Position numbers and translations under genes: made by a program. A stretch of DNA of 64,000 nucleotides from NCBI GenBank assembly GCA_022661535.1, contig JAKULF010000004.1, positions 6,200,001-6,264,000 on the forward strand, written 5' to 3'. Numbering within the stretch: the stretch's first letter is position 1; the number at the start of each line of letters is the position of its first letter. The notes under the pieces were generated by a model. That model saw only the letters and a program-made list of their open reading frames with translations, was not told where the DNA came from and searched no databases. Of the stretch, positions 30,027 to 43,825 are shown piece after piece. This stretch comes from Eutypa lata. Taxonomy: Eukaryota; Ascomycota; Sordariomycetes; Xylariales; Diatrypaceae.

Positions 30027-33000
30027 GAAGGGTTACAGTCCGCGCATGTGCTGTAGGGAAAAGACTTGTGGCAAGTCCCGCAGTAAGTACCTCAAGGAAA
30101 CCGGTTAATGTATTATAGTAGTTGGCAAGTGTGTATGTAACCGACTGGAGGTTGGCAAACCGATAGAAGAGCACCAAACCGACACAGCGGCAACCAACTC
30201 CCCAGGCAACAGATTAAGCACGCGGGACACGGTATTTCCGCCGCGAACGGTTTGTACAGAAGGAATCAGGTTTTGTAGATTGCTCTGTTGAAGCTACGAG
30301 ATAGATCTTACGGGGGGTTTCCCACCTGTCCCCTATTATTCCCAACCTACTTAGCTAACATTGTCAGCCCACGATCGACACTGGGAAATACAACAATAGG
30401 TTCGCTGAAGACGGTAAAATTGGATAATAAGAAGCAATTTATCTACAGGCCAATTTACTCTAATCTACTTCACCACGACTCCCTTCCAAGATGTCAACGT
30501 GGCCTTGCGGCTTTCCCACTGCCGAGATTTCGCACCAAACGAGCGATCAGAGACGATATTCACTTTCAATAAAACCTAGCGAATTCTAAGACAACTTTGG
30601 AAGGAGCGAACCTCAATCGGTGATCCCCTACTCCACGAGAACCTTTACAGTGGCCCTAGCATTATAGAACATCGGCATGTCATACCCATGTCTCGGGTAG
30701 AGCAAGCAGCACGACAGCACTACTTTGAAGTGTGTGCATTTAGTAGCTAAAGATGAAACTATCAACAGTAGAGCCTGCTATCCTGGAAATCGAAAACATA
30801 CCCTCTGGAACAACAGCATTATGGAACATGATACAAATCCTAGTCGAGTCACACCCAAAGGAGAACGTACTCGAATAAGAGCATACTACTTGCCTCTTTG
30901 TTGCGTAGAAGCAATGAAGAAATGGGGTGTAGTGTTCTTATGGCACTCAGTCAGCTTTCACAGTTCTTTGTATTTGAATGTAGGAAAGTGCAGCATCCTG
31001 CCCATGACTGGATTCTCATTCTACAGGAGGAAGAGGTGGGCTGAACAAAGACATCCACTTAACATAAGCTGATGCAAATTTGAGTAGGTTAGGTTCGATA
31101 TTCATTGGTAGCGTGGGAGAATGGCACCTGGACTAAAGACACGAGGTTTCAGTAAGTAGTTCACAGTTATTAAGCGACTTCCTTACTAAGAGGCCAGTTG
31201 TCTGTTGCTAGCTTCATATACTCCCATATTGAATGTACAGTTCACGTTGAATGCACATTCCTTCAAGGGACAGAAAGGCAGAAGCTGGGAGGCTGTCGTT
31301 GCCAGACATCCAGCAGACTACTTTTGAACATTAACTACTCTATTAACTACTTGTCCGAGTAAGGGGATTAGACTGCCAGCTGTGTTCAAGAAAGTCTACT
31401 TGACCTATCTATGGACAGCTAAGTTCTATACTACTGTTCGCAAGCAAGCACGACATTTCCTCGTTTGCAGCAAGCAAAATCAAGGAGTACCTTAAGGAAA
31501 CGAGCGTCGAAGTCAAGCATTGAACCCCTATCGTCAAGCGTCCACCCCCTATACTTATTCCTCGACGCCTTATACAATTTTCTCGGTAGCCATTTCTCTA
31601 GAAACGAAGTCGTTCATTGACAATTAACTTACCTGGTTGGAGGGACGCATCGAGTAGCAGGAGCATACTCGTCTTCATAAGACGATAAGACAGCTAACTG
31701 ACTGCGGGTTTAGGAAACAACCAGCTCTTTCTGATCCAAATCAGAGTCGACCCCCCTTACTACAATATCTCAGCAACAGCGTCGAAAGTCCGTTTACAGT
31801 CCTCGATCCACGCGAAGGGCTAGAAACCCGAAATTTGTCGGCGAATTTAAGAGGCCGAACTCTTCGCCACGAATCGATGCTCTCCCCGACCGACCCTATC
31901 CTTCCCGAGAACAATGTCCTTCGTCTGCTATCGATCACAGCTATTACTTGGTTTGACCGGAAACCGTTCCGATTGAAACTTCTATGAGTTATGCAGCAGA
32001 GCAGCAAGTGGACCCAAAGCAGTGCCGTTGCCGGTTGTTGGCGCCTCCAGTCAGGAGTTCTCGGTCTACAATCCGAGTGATTCTCCACAATAAGTCCCTT
32101 GAGCTGGGATGAGTAGGGGACTGACTACCTCTAGCGAGTAGCAGAAGAGGAATCAAATCAAGGTCGTGGCTTTCAGAAGGGGGAAGAGCCCACACGGAAC
32201 CTGGCTCATGGAGAATTACAGGTCGTCTCAGAATGGTGGCTATTCATGCCGCCAGACAGCCCACCGGGGCGTACAAATCAACCAGCTTCTTCGCCGGGAT
32301 GCTCCACCATTGGAGCGCGGAGAAGGGCGGGGCGGCGCCGAGCCGGGGTTTAAAATCTTGGATCATGTGGGTTGGTTGGTTGGTTTGGTGGGCGATCTAG
32401 TTACGAGAGGAGAATTTATTTCGTGCCTGTCTAGAGCGAGGTGCCGCAGCAGAAAAAGAAAACAAGAGGGGAAAAAAGGGTCGCTCTATGCGGAAGATAC
32501 GGACTAACTAGGCATGGTATTGCTAGAATCGCGCCAGCCGGTCAGGGAGAGAGAAAAATGATGGTAGGTAGGTATGTAGTAGGTAGGTAGGAGGCGGTGT
32601 GCGAAGCTATGGTGCCATTTATCATCATCTGCCAATCTAGTTGCTGTTTACCGTATCTATTTACCTGGTATGAAATTTCACCCGCAGCCAGCCAGCAAGG
32701 ACTGGCCGGACAGCCGGTTCCAAGCACATATACCTAACTATACATAGATGCATACATATACATATACCTACCTACATACGTACGTTGAGCATGATGGAGG
32801 GGGGTTCGCAGTCATCCATCCCATGGCGGGGTTCTCTTCAATAGCTCGTGGAGTAAGGGTCTATTGGCCTGTGTGGGTGAGAGCGATTACGCAAGAGCTC
32901 TACATATGACAGAGACTTGGCACGATCTCACCGATTGTCACGTGTGCCCACCCGCAATGAATGGACACACACCACCAGAAAGCAAGCAAGCACACATACT

Positions 33001-36000
33001 AAACATAGATTACGTAGATACCTACAGTAGCGAGAGAAGCTGCAAGACGGTATTCGATTCGATTCGGTCGATGCATGAACGTTGATAGGCGCTACGAGGG
33101 AGGGGGTGCGCCATCCCACCTATCTAGCTCTGTATGTAGACGCAACCTCGTAGTATAGTATGCGGGAGGTAGGATCATGGATGGGGGGAGAATGGAACTG
33201 ACGGATCGCTGTGTGCTTGATCGGGAAGTGAGTCGACTAGAACTACTGTATTTACCGGGTTCGAAAAGCATACCGTACAGACCTACATGCCCACCGCCAC
33301 CGCCCATGAGGCAAAAAGAGGTTTAGGAAGGTGGCAGACCGATTTGAGCAGGAGATTTATTTTTTATTAAAAATGTGATCTCTTCGGCGAACCTGATCGA
33401 GTTTGGCAGGGTTGGATCGCTTTTCTTTCTTGTCCCTTTCTGTTGTCTCTTCGTTTTCGACAAAGCGGTATGTCGTCCGACCCGGAGATTTCAAGGTATG
33501 ATGTCCTGCAGCTACGTAATCACGTCTCCTATAAGTGACGTGCTATAGGGCTGTCTTACCTCGTACCGATCAGAACGTGTGGGTGTCAGGGTGTCTAGGA
33601 ACACTGCCAAGGGTGTTAGACATAGTGATACATTTTGCAACGTACAAGAATTGAAATAAAAACATGTGCGGCCAATATTGACTCGTGACCTCCGCCTGAC
33701 CTCCAATTTCTAGCATCTTGGTGATCTCAGATAAGTCTACCGACCGACCGACACTTTCAACTACGATGTCGGCAGACGCATGGTATTCGCCTGGGATTCG
33801 CCGGTCGATCATCGGCTCGGTCGAGGGATGAAGGGTGGGTCCGGTCTCGCATCTCGAAGCTACCTATTTGCCAAGAAAGAGACAGCCGAGGAAGACCCCT
33901 GTTCTCAGACGAAACTTGGACAGGAACATCGATGCTTCGAATTTCCTTTCGTGGGCTTAGCAGATGCTACCTACTCTAGTTATTGGTTGCAACTGGTTGA
34001 TTTAAGATATGGTATTTCATGTTAGCATGGGATAGAAAAGAGGCAAAGACATGTGAAATGATGAAGAAGCTTCCTCGCGAGCGAACAAAAATCGAAGCCT
34101 AATAAAGAGCTCTGTAGTTAACTACTTCGTAGCACCCCCCAATTGTCAGATTGTGTATATCTGGTTGGGGATGGTAACATGCGCTAACGTAGTAACTAGC
34201 TGATAGTGACTTTCCTCCTGATGGGTCCCGCATCAGGATCATGCCACCCACGGCTATTCAGCGCGACCCCAGAAAGTCGGTTAGCTTATCTAGATTCATG
34301 CCTACCTAATTACCTACCTACCTACATCTGGGCCGATATGGATATAGTAATATTTCGGTTGAATAGAGAGGATAGGTAGATAAGTACGTCGCTGCAAACT
34401 GTGAATATGGCAACTTCTCTTTACATACGAAGCTAGTAGTTCTATTGAAAACACTGGCCCCTGCTGTCTCGTTTCTGTTCTCATGTGTTACCGCGGTTAG
34501 GTTTTTAGCCGACTTCGGGAGCAAGCGCGCTCTCCATTGTTGGAAACACGGGCATGCGTCTGTTTGGGTAATAGGGACTGGGTAGGTGTTTTCAACCTGC
34601 CAACTTGAAACTTATTATGGGCGAGTTGGGGCAAGAACATTCATGGAGGACAACGGCCAGATTGCCCCGCCAAGGATCGACTAAGAAGAAAGAGAAAAAA
34701 AATGAATGTTTATGCGAAACCAACTCAATGTTTGATCGAACGATGGTTTCAATAGGCTAATTCATATTTGTGACTTTGTGTGCAAGACGTCCCTACTGGC
34801 TGTTTTGATCCTGTTACCTCTCTAATAATAGGCTCTACTAACGAGGGATGATCTTTCATTGTTAAGAGGGAATGGGATATCAATGTCGTCCAAAGGCATA
34901 ACTATCGGTTCAGCCAATCATCTTATCGATCTAGATTCTCCAAGGTAGGATAGGTCGGCAGCTTCAAGGCTGAGCTGGGCCAACTCACATCAGCTCCTTA
35001 GGACGACGGCAGAGGTTAGCCGGAGAATTCGCTAGCTCTTACATATGCCTAAGGGTGTTGCCTCGAGAACATAATGTACCTAATGTTTGTGGCTTTGGAT
35101 TGGTGGGTGGTAGGTCTGGATACATGCAGATTGAACCTGCATACTGCTCACTGTTGCATGTTGATTCGAAAGCATGGCATCTAAGTTGAAACGATGCTGC
35201 AGTGCTGTTTTCTAACTGCTAAGTATAGCTACGAATCGCGCTTGTCCTAGTGTCGAGGCGAAGGGCTTCGTTTCTTATTACATACTGTATAAGCGCCGAC
35301 TGTTCGGAAAGGGCCGGTTATCGAGCATTGGTTCGCAAGCTAGCAGACGCCCAACAAGATGATGGGATGAACAAAGCAAATCTAGAATTTCAAAATCCGC
35401 AATGCTGTTGGCTGGCGCTATTTCGTTATAGAGTCTAATTAAAACACCTGTCGCGCGGGTGGCTTTGTACGCGGTAACACAGGACCCAGCTTTGTATGCC
35501 AACGTTGTCAGCCAGCTGGATCAGGTCTCAGATAGTAGGTATCCCTTCGATTCGTCAAAAATTTGACTGAACCTGAGAGATACTACGTAACTGGCTGCTA
35601 CTGTTGTTCAAAGGGCTATCGATATCTTGATATATTTCTTCAATACCCGCTATTTATATAAGGATGCCGAAATCTGCAAGGTCGCTAGTTTACGTAAACT
35701 TATCTAATCGAAACATAGAGACAATGCCACTATATTTGTAGTCATCGCAGGGTCCTCTTTAGTATCAAGTTCAAGATGATCTAGTGTGCGACTAGGTATG
35801 TATGCTACAGATGCGCGAAAGAATCGCATTAATTAGTTAGGTGCAAATAAGAGACGGACGCGGGTCGAGACGGTCTGTTAGTCACTGCTATGTGGACCTC
35901 CGTTAATTGCGGCGGAAATGAGAGCGGAACCTTGACTCAACGAAAAGCGCCCTACTAGAATTTTCCCCCTTCCTTTAGTAGCATTCAACAAGCAGGCCCG

Positions 36001-39000
36001 TGAACATCCGGATACGGCAATATGTCGGTTGGTAGATCAAGATCAGGAAAATCTAGTTCAAGACCGATATCACATAAGGCGGTGACGAGACATGGCGGAA
36101 TTCTGTCGGAATCTCTGAACTCAGGGAGAGAGAAAAAGGAGAGCAGACGCTGCGCATCTATCAAGTTCAATCAAGCATGTCTTCTAGATAACCTACTTCG
36201 AACTAAGCTTAGTTGGGCGGGCTGTCATTGTTGCATTCCGGGGGTTGACCGTCGTACTAAAGCACACGAGATCCACCTCATCAAGTCTGTACTCGACGCT
36301 CTAGTGTCTGATCACGTAGATTAGGAGAGGGAGCTCATGGTTGAAAATATAGGAGTTTATACAAGAAAAGGCAAATGAATAGATTGGAGATCTAAGGTTT
36401 AGATAGCAAGTCATTGCTATTAATATAATATCTACCTAATCTACGGAGCTTTCTTGCATATGAACGACAGCTGATTACACACCAGCAGATGTGATCGATT
36501 ATGGAGGGCAAGATGTAGATATCGTGTGTTAATTAACTTGAAGGGGGTCTGAGGGGTTGAGTAGGTAGGTAGGTGGTAGGTACATAACAGGTAGGTAGCT
36601 CAGGGGGAGGGGAGGGGTTTATACGTACATATGCAATCCCCAGCAATAACGGCCGATCGACAAGCAAAGCTCGCAATGTGGCTCCGACCTCAGCTATTTA
36701 GCATCAAATATCACATGGGCAGGGACATGGCGTTTGCCGGCTGCAGCTACCTGCTAGCCCATGTATGTATTGTACACATACATACAAGCTCCCCGTACAA
36801 CGAACATACAAGGACGATCGGTAGCGCTCGAATCAACCTTCTACAGTGGCCAATGAGGGCACTTGCAAGATTAGCCCTGACCATCGATGCCAATGCCGGC
36901 ACTGCTATGGTGGATACCTCACCAAAGCTCACCAACAGCTACTGTAAGAAGTATCCACCATACCGCATCTACATTGTGCTGCCCATTTGAAAGTAGTTCG
37001 AGCTGCAGGCCAAGCTAACTAACTTCTTTCAACCGGACTACCGTAAACATGTCATGGCCTACCCTCCTTTGTCAAAGACAGCCACGCCCTATGACCTCGT
37101 GCTGCAGCATACGTGCAGAAAGCGAGCAACCTTCACAATGTATTGGATGGGGGGGAAGAAGTATGGTGGGATGCTAGAGGGTGACTGACAATGGGGATGA
37201 GCTGCATTATGTATGTAGGTTTAATGTATGCAAGTCGGCAGCCTGTAGAGTCGGTTGCGGCATCGTGAGAGGCCCTCCTACGTACATTGCGCTATGGGAC
37301 CATCATCCTATAGGGACCGGAGGGGCGTAGATCTCGGATACATATACATCAACTGGTTCTCCTGAATCTTCCCTTGGTCACTGATAACAGCACTCACCAT
37401 AACATCGGGGTGTTGAACCGATTCGATTACTACTAACTATGTAGTACCTATTCTCTACGTACGGAGTACACATCGCCAAACGACGAAGGGTAGGTATTGA
37501 TTTAAGCCGGCACAAATATTTTCACCAATAAATAATTCTACGAAAAAAAAAAGGGTAAAAGTCCCAGAAAAAAACCTCCGAACGGAAAGGAGCTTGGCAC
37601 CCGCCAGCACCCTGTTTTTTCTCTTCTTCTTCTTTTTTCCTTCTCTTTTTGCGCGGGACCTCTTCGACCACAGAAATAGGGCAGACGGTGGGTGGCGCGT
37701 TTTCGATAATCACGATCCACTGGGAAAAGCGTTGGTTTGAAAGGGCACCCTTGTTCATTGGCAGCGTTGCCGGTGCCCTGCCAGCCTGCTAACGACATTG
37801 CAATTTCGATTGCTGGCTGAACGACGACCCGACAACAACCCTCATTTTACACAAAATGCCGCCAGCACGGACCATAGCCGCATGATAATGCCTCAGCAGC
37901 CGAACAACAGGGCCTGGTTCGTTCCCATGGGTATTAGGGTAGTTCAACGTTGGATCCGATAACCTGATTCGTCAACATGTCTCGAATATAAAACTTCGGA
38001 GCGACAAGCGACGTTAAACGCTGGGAGCACCTATTTCCTGGGGTGTAATTCACACAAATAATAACATAAAATAATACACACATTGGCACATAGGATAGAT
38101 ATTTGCACGCACGTAGGTGTAGACACTTAGCTAAGGGTTGATGAAGGATAGGCTATCAATACGGAAATACAAAAGATATGTGTATTATTGGTGGGTAGCA
38201 GGTGGGTCATTTACTGCATCATGTAAATTCTGTACCTCCTAGGTAGGTCTGCATGTACCTACATATCAAGCATGTGTCTATAATGAATAACTGCCAGTAG
38301 GAGGCTGGTTTGTTCATATTCATAGGCAGTCCAGGTAGGTAGTTATGTGGTTAGTTTTTTCTTCCTATCCTTAACACGGCAACTAACAAATGGGCAACAA
38401 AGGGAAGCGCGCGCGCGCACACACATACACACACACAGAGAGAGTAGATAGAGAGAGACTTTCAGATGTTTGGGGGTCAATGATAAAAGGATAGGTAGCA
38501 TATCATCCCCTTCCTTAATTCCCATGTATGTAATAATTTTTTTACTAGTCTAAGACTCCTAAACGCCCTTGACGATGGGTGCCCTTGATCATTTTCATCA
38601 AAAATTCGATGGTTCCAGGTGGGTCTAACCCATAAATGGATAAGGGGGTGTGGGTGGAGAATATAGAGCGGGTCGCCATTTGCCATTTGGACTGCAGGAG
38701 GTTGAGAAGTTGCATGAAAAAAAAAAAAGATACGTACCCCATAAAACCCTTGTAACTCACTTAGTGGTTCCCTGGCGTTTCCCTGGTGCATTGGTACATT
38801 GGTGCATTGGGTGTGCTCCCCTAATATCACGAGACAAATAAATAAGTACCGGCAGCGACTGCTGTCCCTTCCACTGGCCCTCCTTCCTCCTTCCTCCTTG
38901 TGTGCCACTCGACCAATTTCGAAAAGAAAAAAATCTCGACCTTCTCCTCCTCTTTGACCCTCCTTAATAAGAGAAGTTTTTTTTCTTCCAACAAAGAAAT

Positions 39001-39189
39001 CGGGTCTTCCTCTTGTAAATCTTCTTAAGTTGTTCTTCACCCCTCTTAACGACTAACATAATACACATCAGTCCTACATTAATTCTGTAGTTACTGTGTT
39101 TTGCCTGCCTTTTGATACCCTTAGTTTTGTGATACCCATTATTATTGATACCCAAACCATTTATCTCTTAAATCTCTAAATCCGACACA
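30027..39189. other. 9-kb region without a convincing gene
   Basis: Mixed composition, with many stops in all frames. It contains a further minus-strand consensus donor (CCAG|GTAAGT at 31633/31632), TAGGTA/TACC repeats (about 32563-32593, 32740-32785, 34300-34325, 36560-36600, 38235-38345), a CA/GA microsatellite (38407-38460), and a CT-rich leader before the PH-domain gene (about 38865-39180). The short ORFs here (for example 30725-31072 plus, 31741-32088 minus, 35985-36170 minus) show no recognisable domain. Confidence 0.5.
38407..38460 (+). repeat. GC/AC/AG dinucleotide microsatellite
   Basis: Consecutive (GC)n, (AC)n and (AG)n tracts (GCGCGCGCGC, ACACACATACACACACACA, GAGAGAG). Confidence 0.9.
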
Positions 39190-40985
39190 ATGGCCGACGA
39201 ACAGAAGCCCACCCCAGTCCCTGAGACTGTTCCCGCCACCACTGAGGCCGTCTCTGAGACGAAGCCCGAGGAGACTACCCCCGCGACCGACGCTCCTGCT
39301 GTTGATGCTAAGCCAGCGGAAGATACCCCTGCTGAGACCACCGAGACGCCGGCAGCGGACGCTCCTGCCACCGCTGAGGAGACGAAGAAGGAGGAGGTTA
39401 AGCCCGTTGAGGCCGGTTCTTTAGAGCACAAGGCTGCCCCGGCTAGCTTCCCTAAGTATGGATTAGGATTCAACGAATGGGAAGTAATAGCAACTAACAA
39501 GTTTTGACAGAAACATTATCTACTCCAAGAACCACTTCTGGTTCGGCTCAGATGCCCTGACCACTGACAAGTTGGCCACCTACCTGAAGCACGAGAAGGC
39601 GACCGATGTTGCCAACCATGTTGTCTCGTGGGCTTCCGAGACCGGCAAGGGTCTTCTGTTCTATGCCAAGGAGTCGGATAAGGCCACTCCTACTGGTGTG
39701 ATCCAGCTGGTATGTTTTTAACGCTACGGTACCATCCAGCCATAGCTAATTAATCGTGATGTACAGGCCGATGCTTCCGAGCCCACTACTGAGGGTTCCC
39801 ACAAGTTCACTGTTACCTCCAAGGGACACAAGCACACTTTCAAGGCCCCCACCGCTGCTGACCGTGACAACTGGGTCGCCCAGCTGAAGCTGAAGATCGC
39901 CGAGGCCAAGGAGCTCGCCGAGACCGTCGCTGAGAGCGAGGCCTACAAGAAGACTCTGGAGAGCCTGAAGCCTGCTAAGAAGGAGGATAAGCCTGCCGCC
40001 GCCGCTGCTGAGGCTGAGGCTCCTAAGGAGGATGCTACCCCTGCAGATGCCCCTAAGGAAGAGGCTAAGGAGGAGGACAAGGAAGAAAAGAAGGAGGAGC
40101 CTAAGGAAGAGAAGAAGGACCGCCGCTCTGCTAGCCGTAAGCGTGCCTCCATCTTCGGCAATCTCCTTGGCAAGAAGGAGGAGACCAAGAAGGAGACCCC
40201 TGCTGCGGATGAGACCGTTGAGGAGACGCCAACCGAGACCACTGGTGCTGCCACAACCGAGATTCCCGCTGAGTCTACACCTGCCACTGAGCCGGTTCCT
40301 GAGACCGTCGCCGATACTCCCGCCACCGAGCCCGTCGAGACGCCCAAGAAGGAGGAGCCTGTGAAGCCCACCGTCTCTAAGCGCTCAAGGTATGTCATTC
40401 TTTTATGTGGTCTGAATCATGCTAACTCTGTACAGCATCTTCGGCAGCTTGTCCTTCGGCAAGAAGAAGGCGGATGCTGAGGCTTCCCCTGTCACTTCTC
40501 CCACTAAGGAGGCCCCTGTCCCTGAGGGCGAGCCTGTCGCGGAGTCCGCTCCTGTCATTCCTGCTGTCGAGACTACGGAGCCGCTCTCCACGGATGTAAC
40601 GTCGCCGGCTGCTGCCCCTGCCGAGACAACTGAGGCTACGCCCGCTACGAACGGCGAGACTAAGAAGGAGGTTAAGAGCGACAAGCGGAAGTCCTCCCTC
40701 CCCTTCACTTTCGGCAAGAAGGAGAAGACCACTTCCGATGAGGAGGGTGAGAAGGTCAAGTCGCCTCCGTTCTTCTCCAAGCTCCGACAGACCGTCAAGG
40801 GCAAGGGCAAGGCCGCTGAGAAGCCTGCTGAGGACAAGCCTGCTGAGACTGCCGAGAGCAAGACCGAGGAGGAGCCCGCCAAGGATGAGGCTAAGCCCGA
40901 GGAGACAACCCCCGCTCCCATCGAGGAGGAGTCTGCTGAGAAGCCCGTCCCTGCTGCTCCTGCGGCTGTCCCTGCTGCCGCGTAG
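39190..40985 (+). CDS. PH-domain protein of the Meu6/PH_6 type
   Basis: Four exons, 39190-39455, 39511-39709, 39767-40389 and 40436-40985, joined by introns of 55, 57 and 46 nt, give 545 residues in frame. The N-terminal 88 residues are Glu/Pro/Thr-rich and disordered. A pleckstrin-homology domain follows (about 89-185: NIIYSKNHFWFGSDALT, SWASETGKGLLFYAKES, HKFTVTSKGHKHTFKA, ADRDNWVAQLKLKI), matching the fungal PH_6 class that includes fission-yeast Meu6. The long C-terminus is Lys/Glu/Pro-rich with three similar basic modules: RASIFGNLLGKKEE, SSIFGSLSFGKKK and SSLPFTFGKKEK. These may be membrane- or septin-related short motifs. The ATG follows a long pyrimidine-rich leader, which suggests strong expression. 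The exact role is unknown. Confidence 0.85.
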
Positions 40986-43450
40986 AGTCCGGTGTCAGTG
41001 TCGTCGAGGTCGCCCCTACCTGGCGTCTCATTACCGCACCGATTTTCATTTTCATGACGTTTTCACAAGAGCTGTCTATGGCTCTTTGGGTTTGGTCGGG
41101 AATGGATCTGCATTTCAAGATACCCCGTCAAGAATGGCTCCGAGTACTGATACCCCCCGCTTTGATTGTTAAGATCCTCCATGCAGGCAAACCATTGGGA
41201 CAGCATGACCTGGAGCGATGTTGCAGGAGAGGTGGCATACATGATTTTGCGTCTCATTTTCCCTCTTTATGTTTGTCTTTTGCATGTCACCTTTGACGAC
41301 CACGCGCTGATACCTGTCTTGCGTTTTCAATCTTTTTTTCCTTTCACTTTTGCTGATACCCAGTATACCCCGAAAGAACAGTCGTTTGGAAGAAATGGTT
41401 TTCGGAAATTCTCGCAAGCAACCCACAAGAAACAACACAACCGACTGGACTGATCTCTCTACTACTATACATCGAAAGCAGGACGTCGGCTTGTACCCCA
41501 AAACAGGTTACGAAATGTCTAGGTGGTGACGTTGGGAAAGTCGCTCATGAAAGTCACGCCGCGCTTTGTGTGTTTCCGCCACGTAGGGCGGAGTCCGAGC
41601 CGGCTGGCGCAATCTCTTAATAGCTAATAGAATTCTTGCACTCACATACGTTTTTTAATCGTCCGATCTTTGTGTTCTTATGTTACATATGTTTAGTTCG
41701 TAGTACCTACTTTAATATAACTAATATTTAGACCTTCGTCTTGTCCACATAGCCAAATGTAATTTCCCTGCCTCTGATCAACCCTAGCTTATCAAATAAC
41801 TAGGCTTAATACCTTGTAGTCTGTTGTCGTATGTTCGGTACCGAAAAGATCCTGTGCGCATATAGGAGTAGCCGAACTCCTGGTTTCATATTCCTCCTAC
41901 TTTGTAGCTATCGTCGTGCATGTCGACTGCATTCCAAATTTTAGCTGAATCCTGTCCCTACTCATCATAAAGGCAGCTAACCAACTCAGTAAAAAAGAAA
42001 GAAACTGCATCCTACTTCATTGGCTTCTTCTGTCAGCAACCAAGCAAGCACGCCTACCCCTGCGCAACATAACTCCTGCTTCATCACTTAAATCGACATG
42101 AGGTCATGCTGCCAGTAAGTATGTGTAGGTAGATATGGAGAACCAATTGCTGCGGAATCGGCATAATGCTTGTTAGCTGCCTGATTGTGTGTGTATATAC
42201 ATATGTGTGTGTGTGTGCGTGCTCTTAGCTCCCTAGTCGCTTATGAAGTTTAGCTATATTTCTCTTTACCAACACCATCTCTGCGCGAAGCGACGGAATA
42301 TCGACCCTCTCGAACCGGGACTGGGAGCCATAGTTACCTCGGTGATTATTATTCTTGGATATAGACCAACAAACAAGTAGGCTCGAAGAGCTGGCGCTGA
42401 CTTTTGCTCAAGGGTTACGTATCGACCACTATTGTCCATTATTACTTGTATCTATCTATGCGGAGACCTAATAGATATACATTGGGGAGGAAATGAGGCT
42501 GTTATTCGTGTGTCAATCCAGCATAGTTTTCGACATCGTTGATCCACGACGACAGAATGTTTGTCTTAGGCATAACTATTTTGATACCGTAAGCCACTCT
42601 TCGATGGTAACACGAAAATATGGTGATCATCTAGAATTACGATGGAGTAGGTTGACGATATGATCAAACCATTCAGCTCAGGCGCTCCTCGGACATAGGC
42701 ATCGCTATCTAGTACATATTTCACGTGTAGTGCGTTGTGTTTCCCTAGTCTACTTTCAATACAGACGTCTTAGCATTTTTAATGAAAAAGGATATCTTTG
42801 ACCTACGTACATTGGACGGCCGAGATGTCTCTGCGACCAACCGTTGATAGTCCTGCTAGTAAAGTTGTCGCCAAATTAAACGACATGCTAAATGCATCAC
42901 TTAATAGAAACGATTAGGAGATGGATCCCGTACTGAAGACACATACGATTAGGAAACTGTTACCTTATTAATGTAATGTATGCAATAAACAGTGACTCAG
43001 CACACGAGTTCATTCGCATAATAGCTTACCATGTAGTGAATCTAGTGCAATAGAAGGTTCACTATTGTGTGTTCGACTAATGAACACCCAGGCCTTTAAA
43101 AATGGCCCCTAGTCTTGTATGCAACTACCATAAATTGGTTTGAACTCTTTCAGGGGATCAAGTGATGGCTGCGATGGTCTTACCTAATCACAAGTCAATC
43201 TCCCGACGGGCTACGAGACCCCCTCCGCCCGCAGTAATGTTAGCAGCGCCCTTGCCTTGGGATCAGCCATACTCCCATAGAACACAGCTCGCTCTTCTCC
43301 CTCCTACGGAGGCCCTTCGGAGTGCTTTCCCTTTGAATTATACAATGGAGAAGGAACAGCGGAGGCACATCAATGAACAAAATAGAATGCCGTCTGCCAT
43401 AAGCCAACGTAAACCTTTAAACATTCAACCGCAAGCAACAGCGATGCTAG

Positions 43451-43478
43451 CACCGCACCGGCACCGCACCGGCACCGA
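43451..43478 (+). repeat. short CACCGCACCGG tandem repeat
   Basis: GC-rich units of about 11-12 bases (CACCGCACCGG) in tandem within otherwise average-composition DNA. Confidence 0.75.
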
Positions 43479-43764
43479 CGTTGTGAAGCCTCTAACAGAG
43501 TGTTGATGGTTATTTGTGTCATCTCCACCATTATACTTTATTCTGATTACCGAAATCTCTTGAAAACTTTTAGCAGCGACAACGCCATCAAGAGAAAGAT
43601 AGTCTGCCTCATAGCTTGAACACCTCACCAACACCGGTCCCACTTCGTCTTTTCCTGCAACTACGACTCTTATAGCAGATCTACTAATTCCTGTAATTTA
43701 AAGCCACCGGGCCAGCGCCAACCGCCACAATGGCGGAGTCATATCCTTCATCGGTTACTGTTAC

Positions 43765-43825
43765 TACTGCACCTACTGCTACTGCACCTACTGCTACTGC
43801 ACCTACTGCTACTGCACCTACTACT
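43765..43825 (+). repeat. 15-base minisatellite
   Basis: Four tandem copies of ACTGCACCTACTGCT (the last diverged). It is open on the plus strand and would encode TAPTA repeats, as found in fungal wall-protein stalks, but no intact gene surrounds it. Confidence 0.85.

Noticed and set aside
33250..33275. GGGTTCGAAAAGC as a tRNA T-arm
   Set aside because: No matching stem on either side and no A-box.
40032..41172. Arg/Leu/Pro-rich plus-strand frames and the minus-strand Ser/Val-rich frames in the PH-domain gene
   Set aside because: They are frame shadows of the Glu/Lys/Pro-rich coding sequence.
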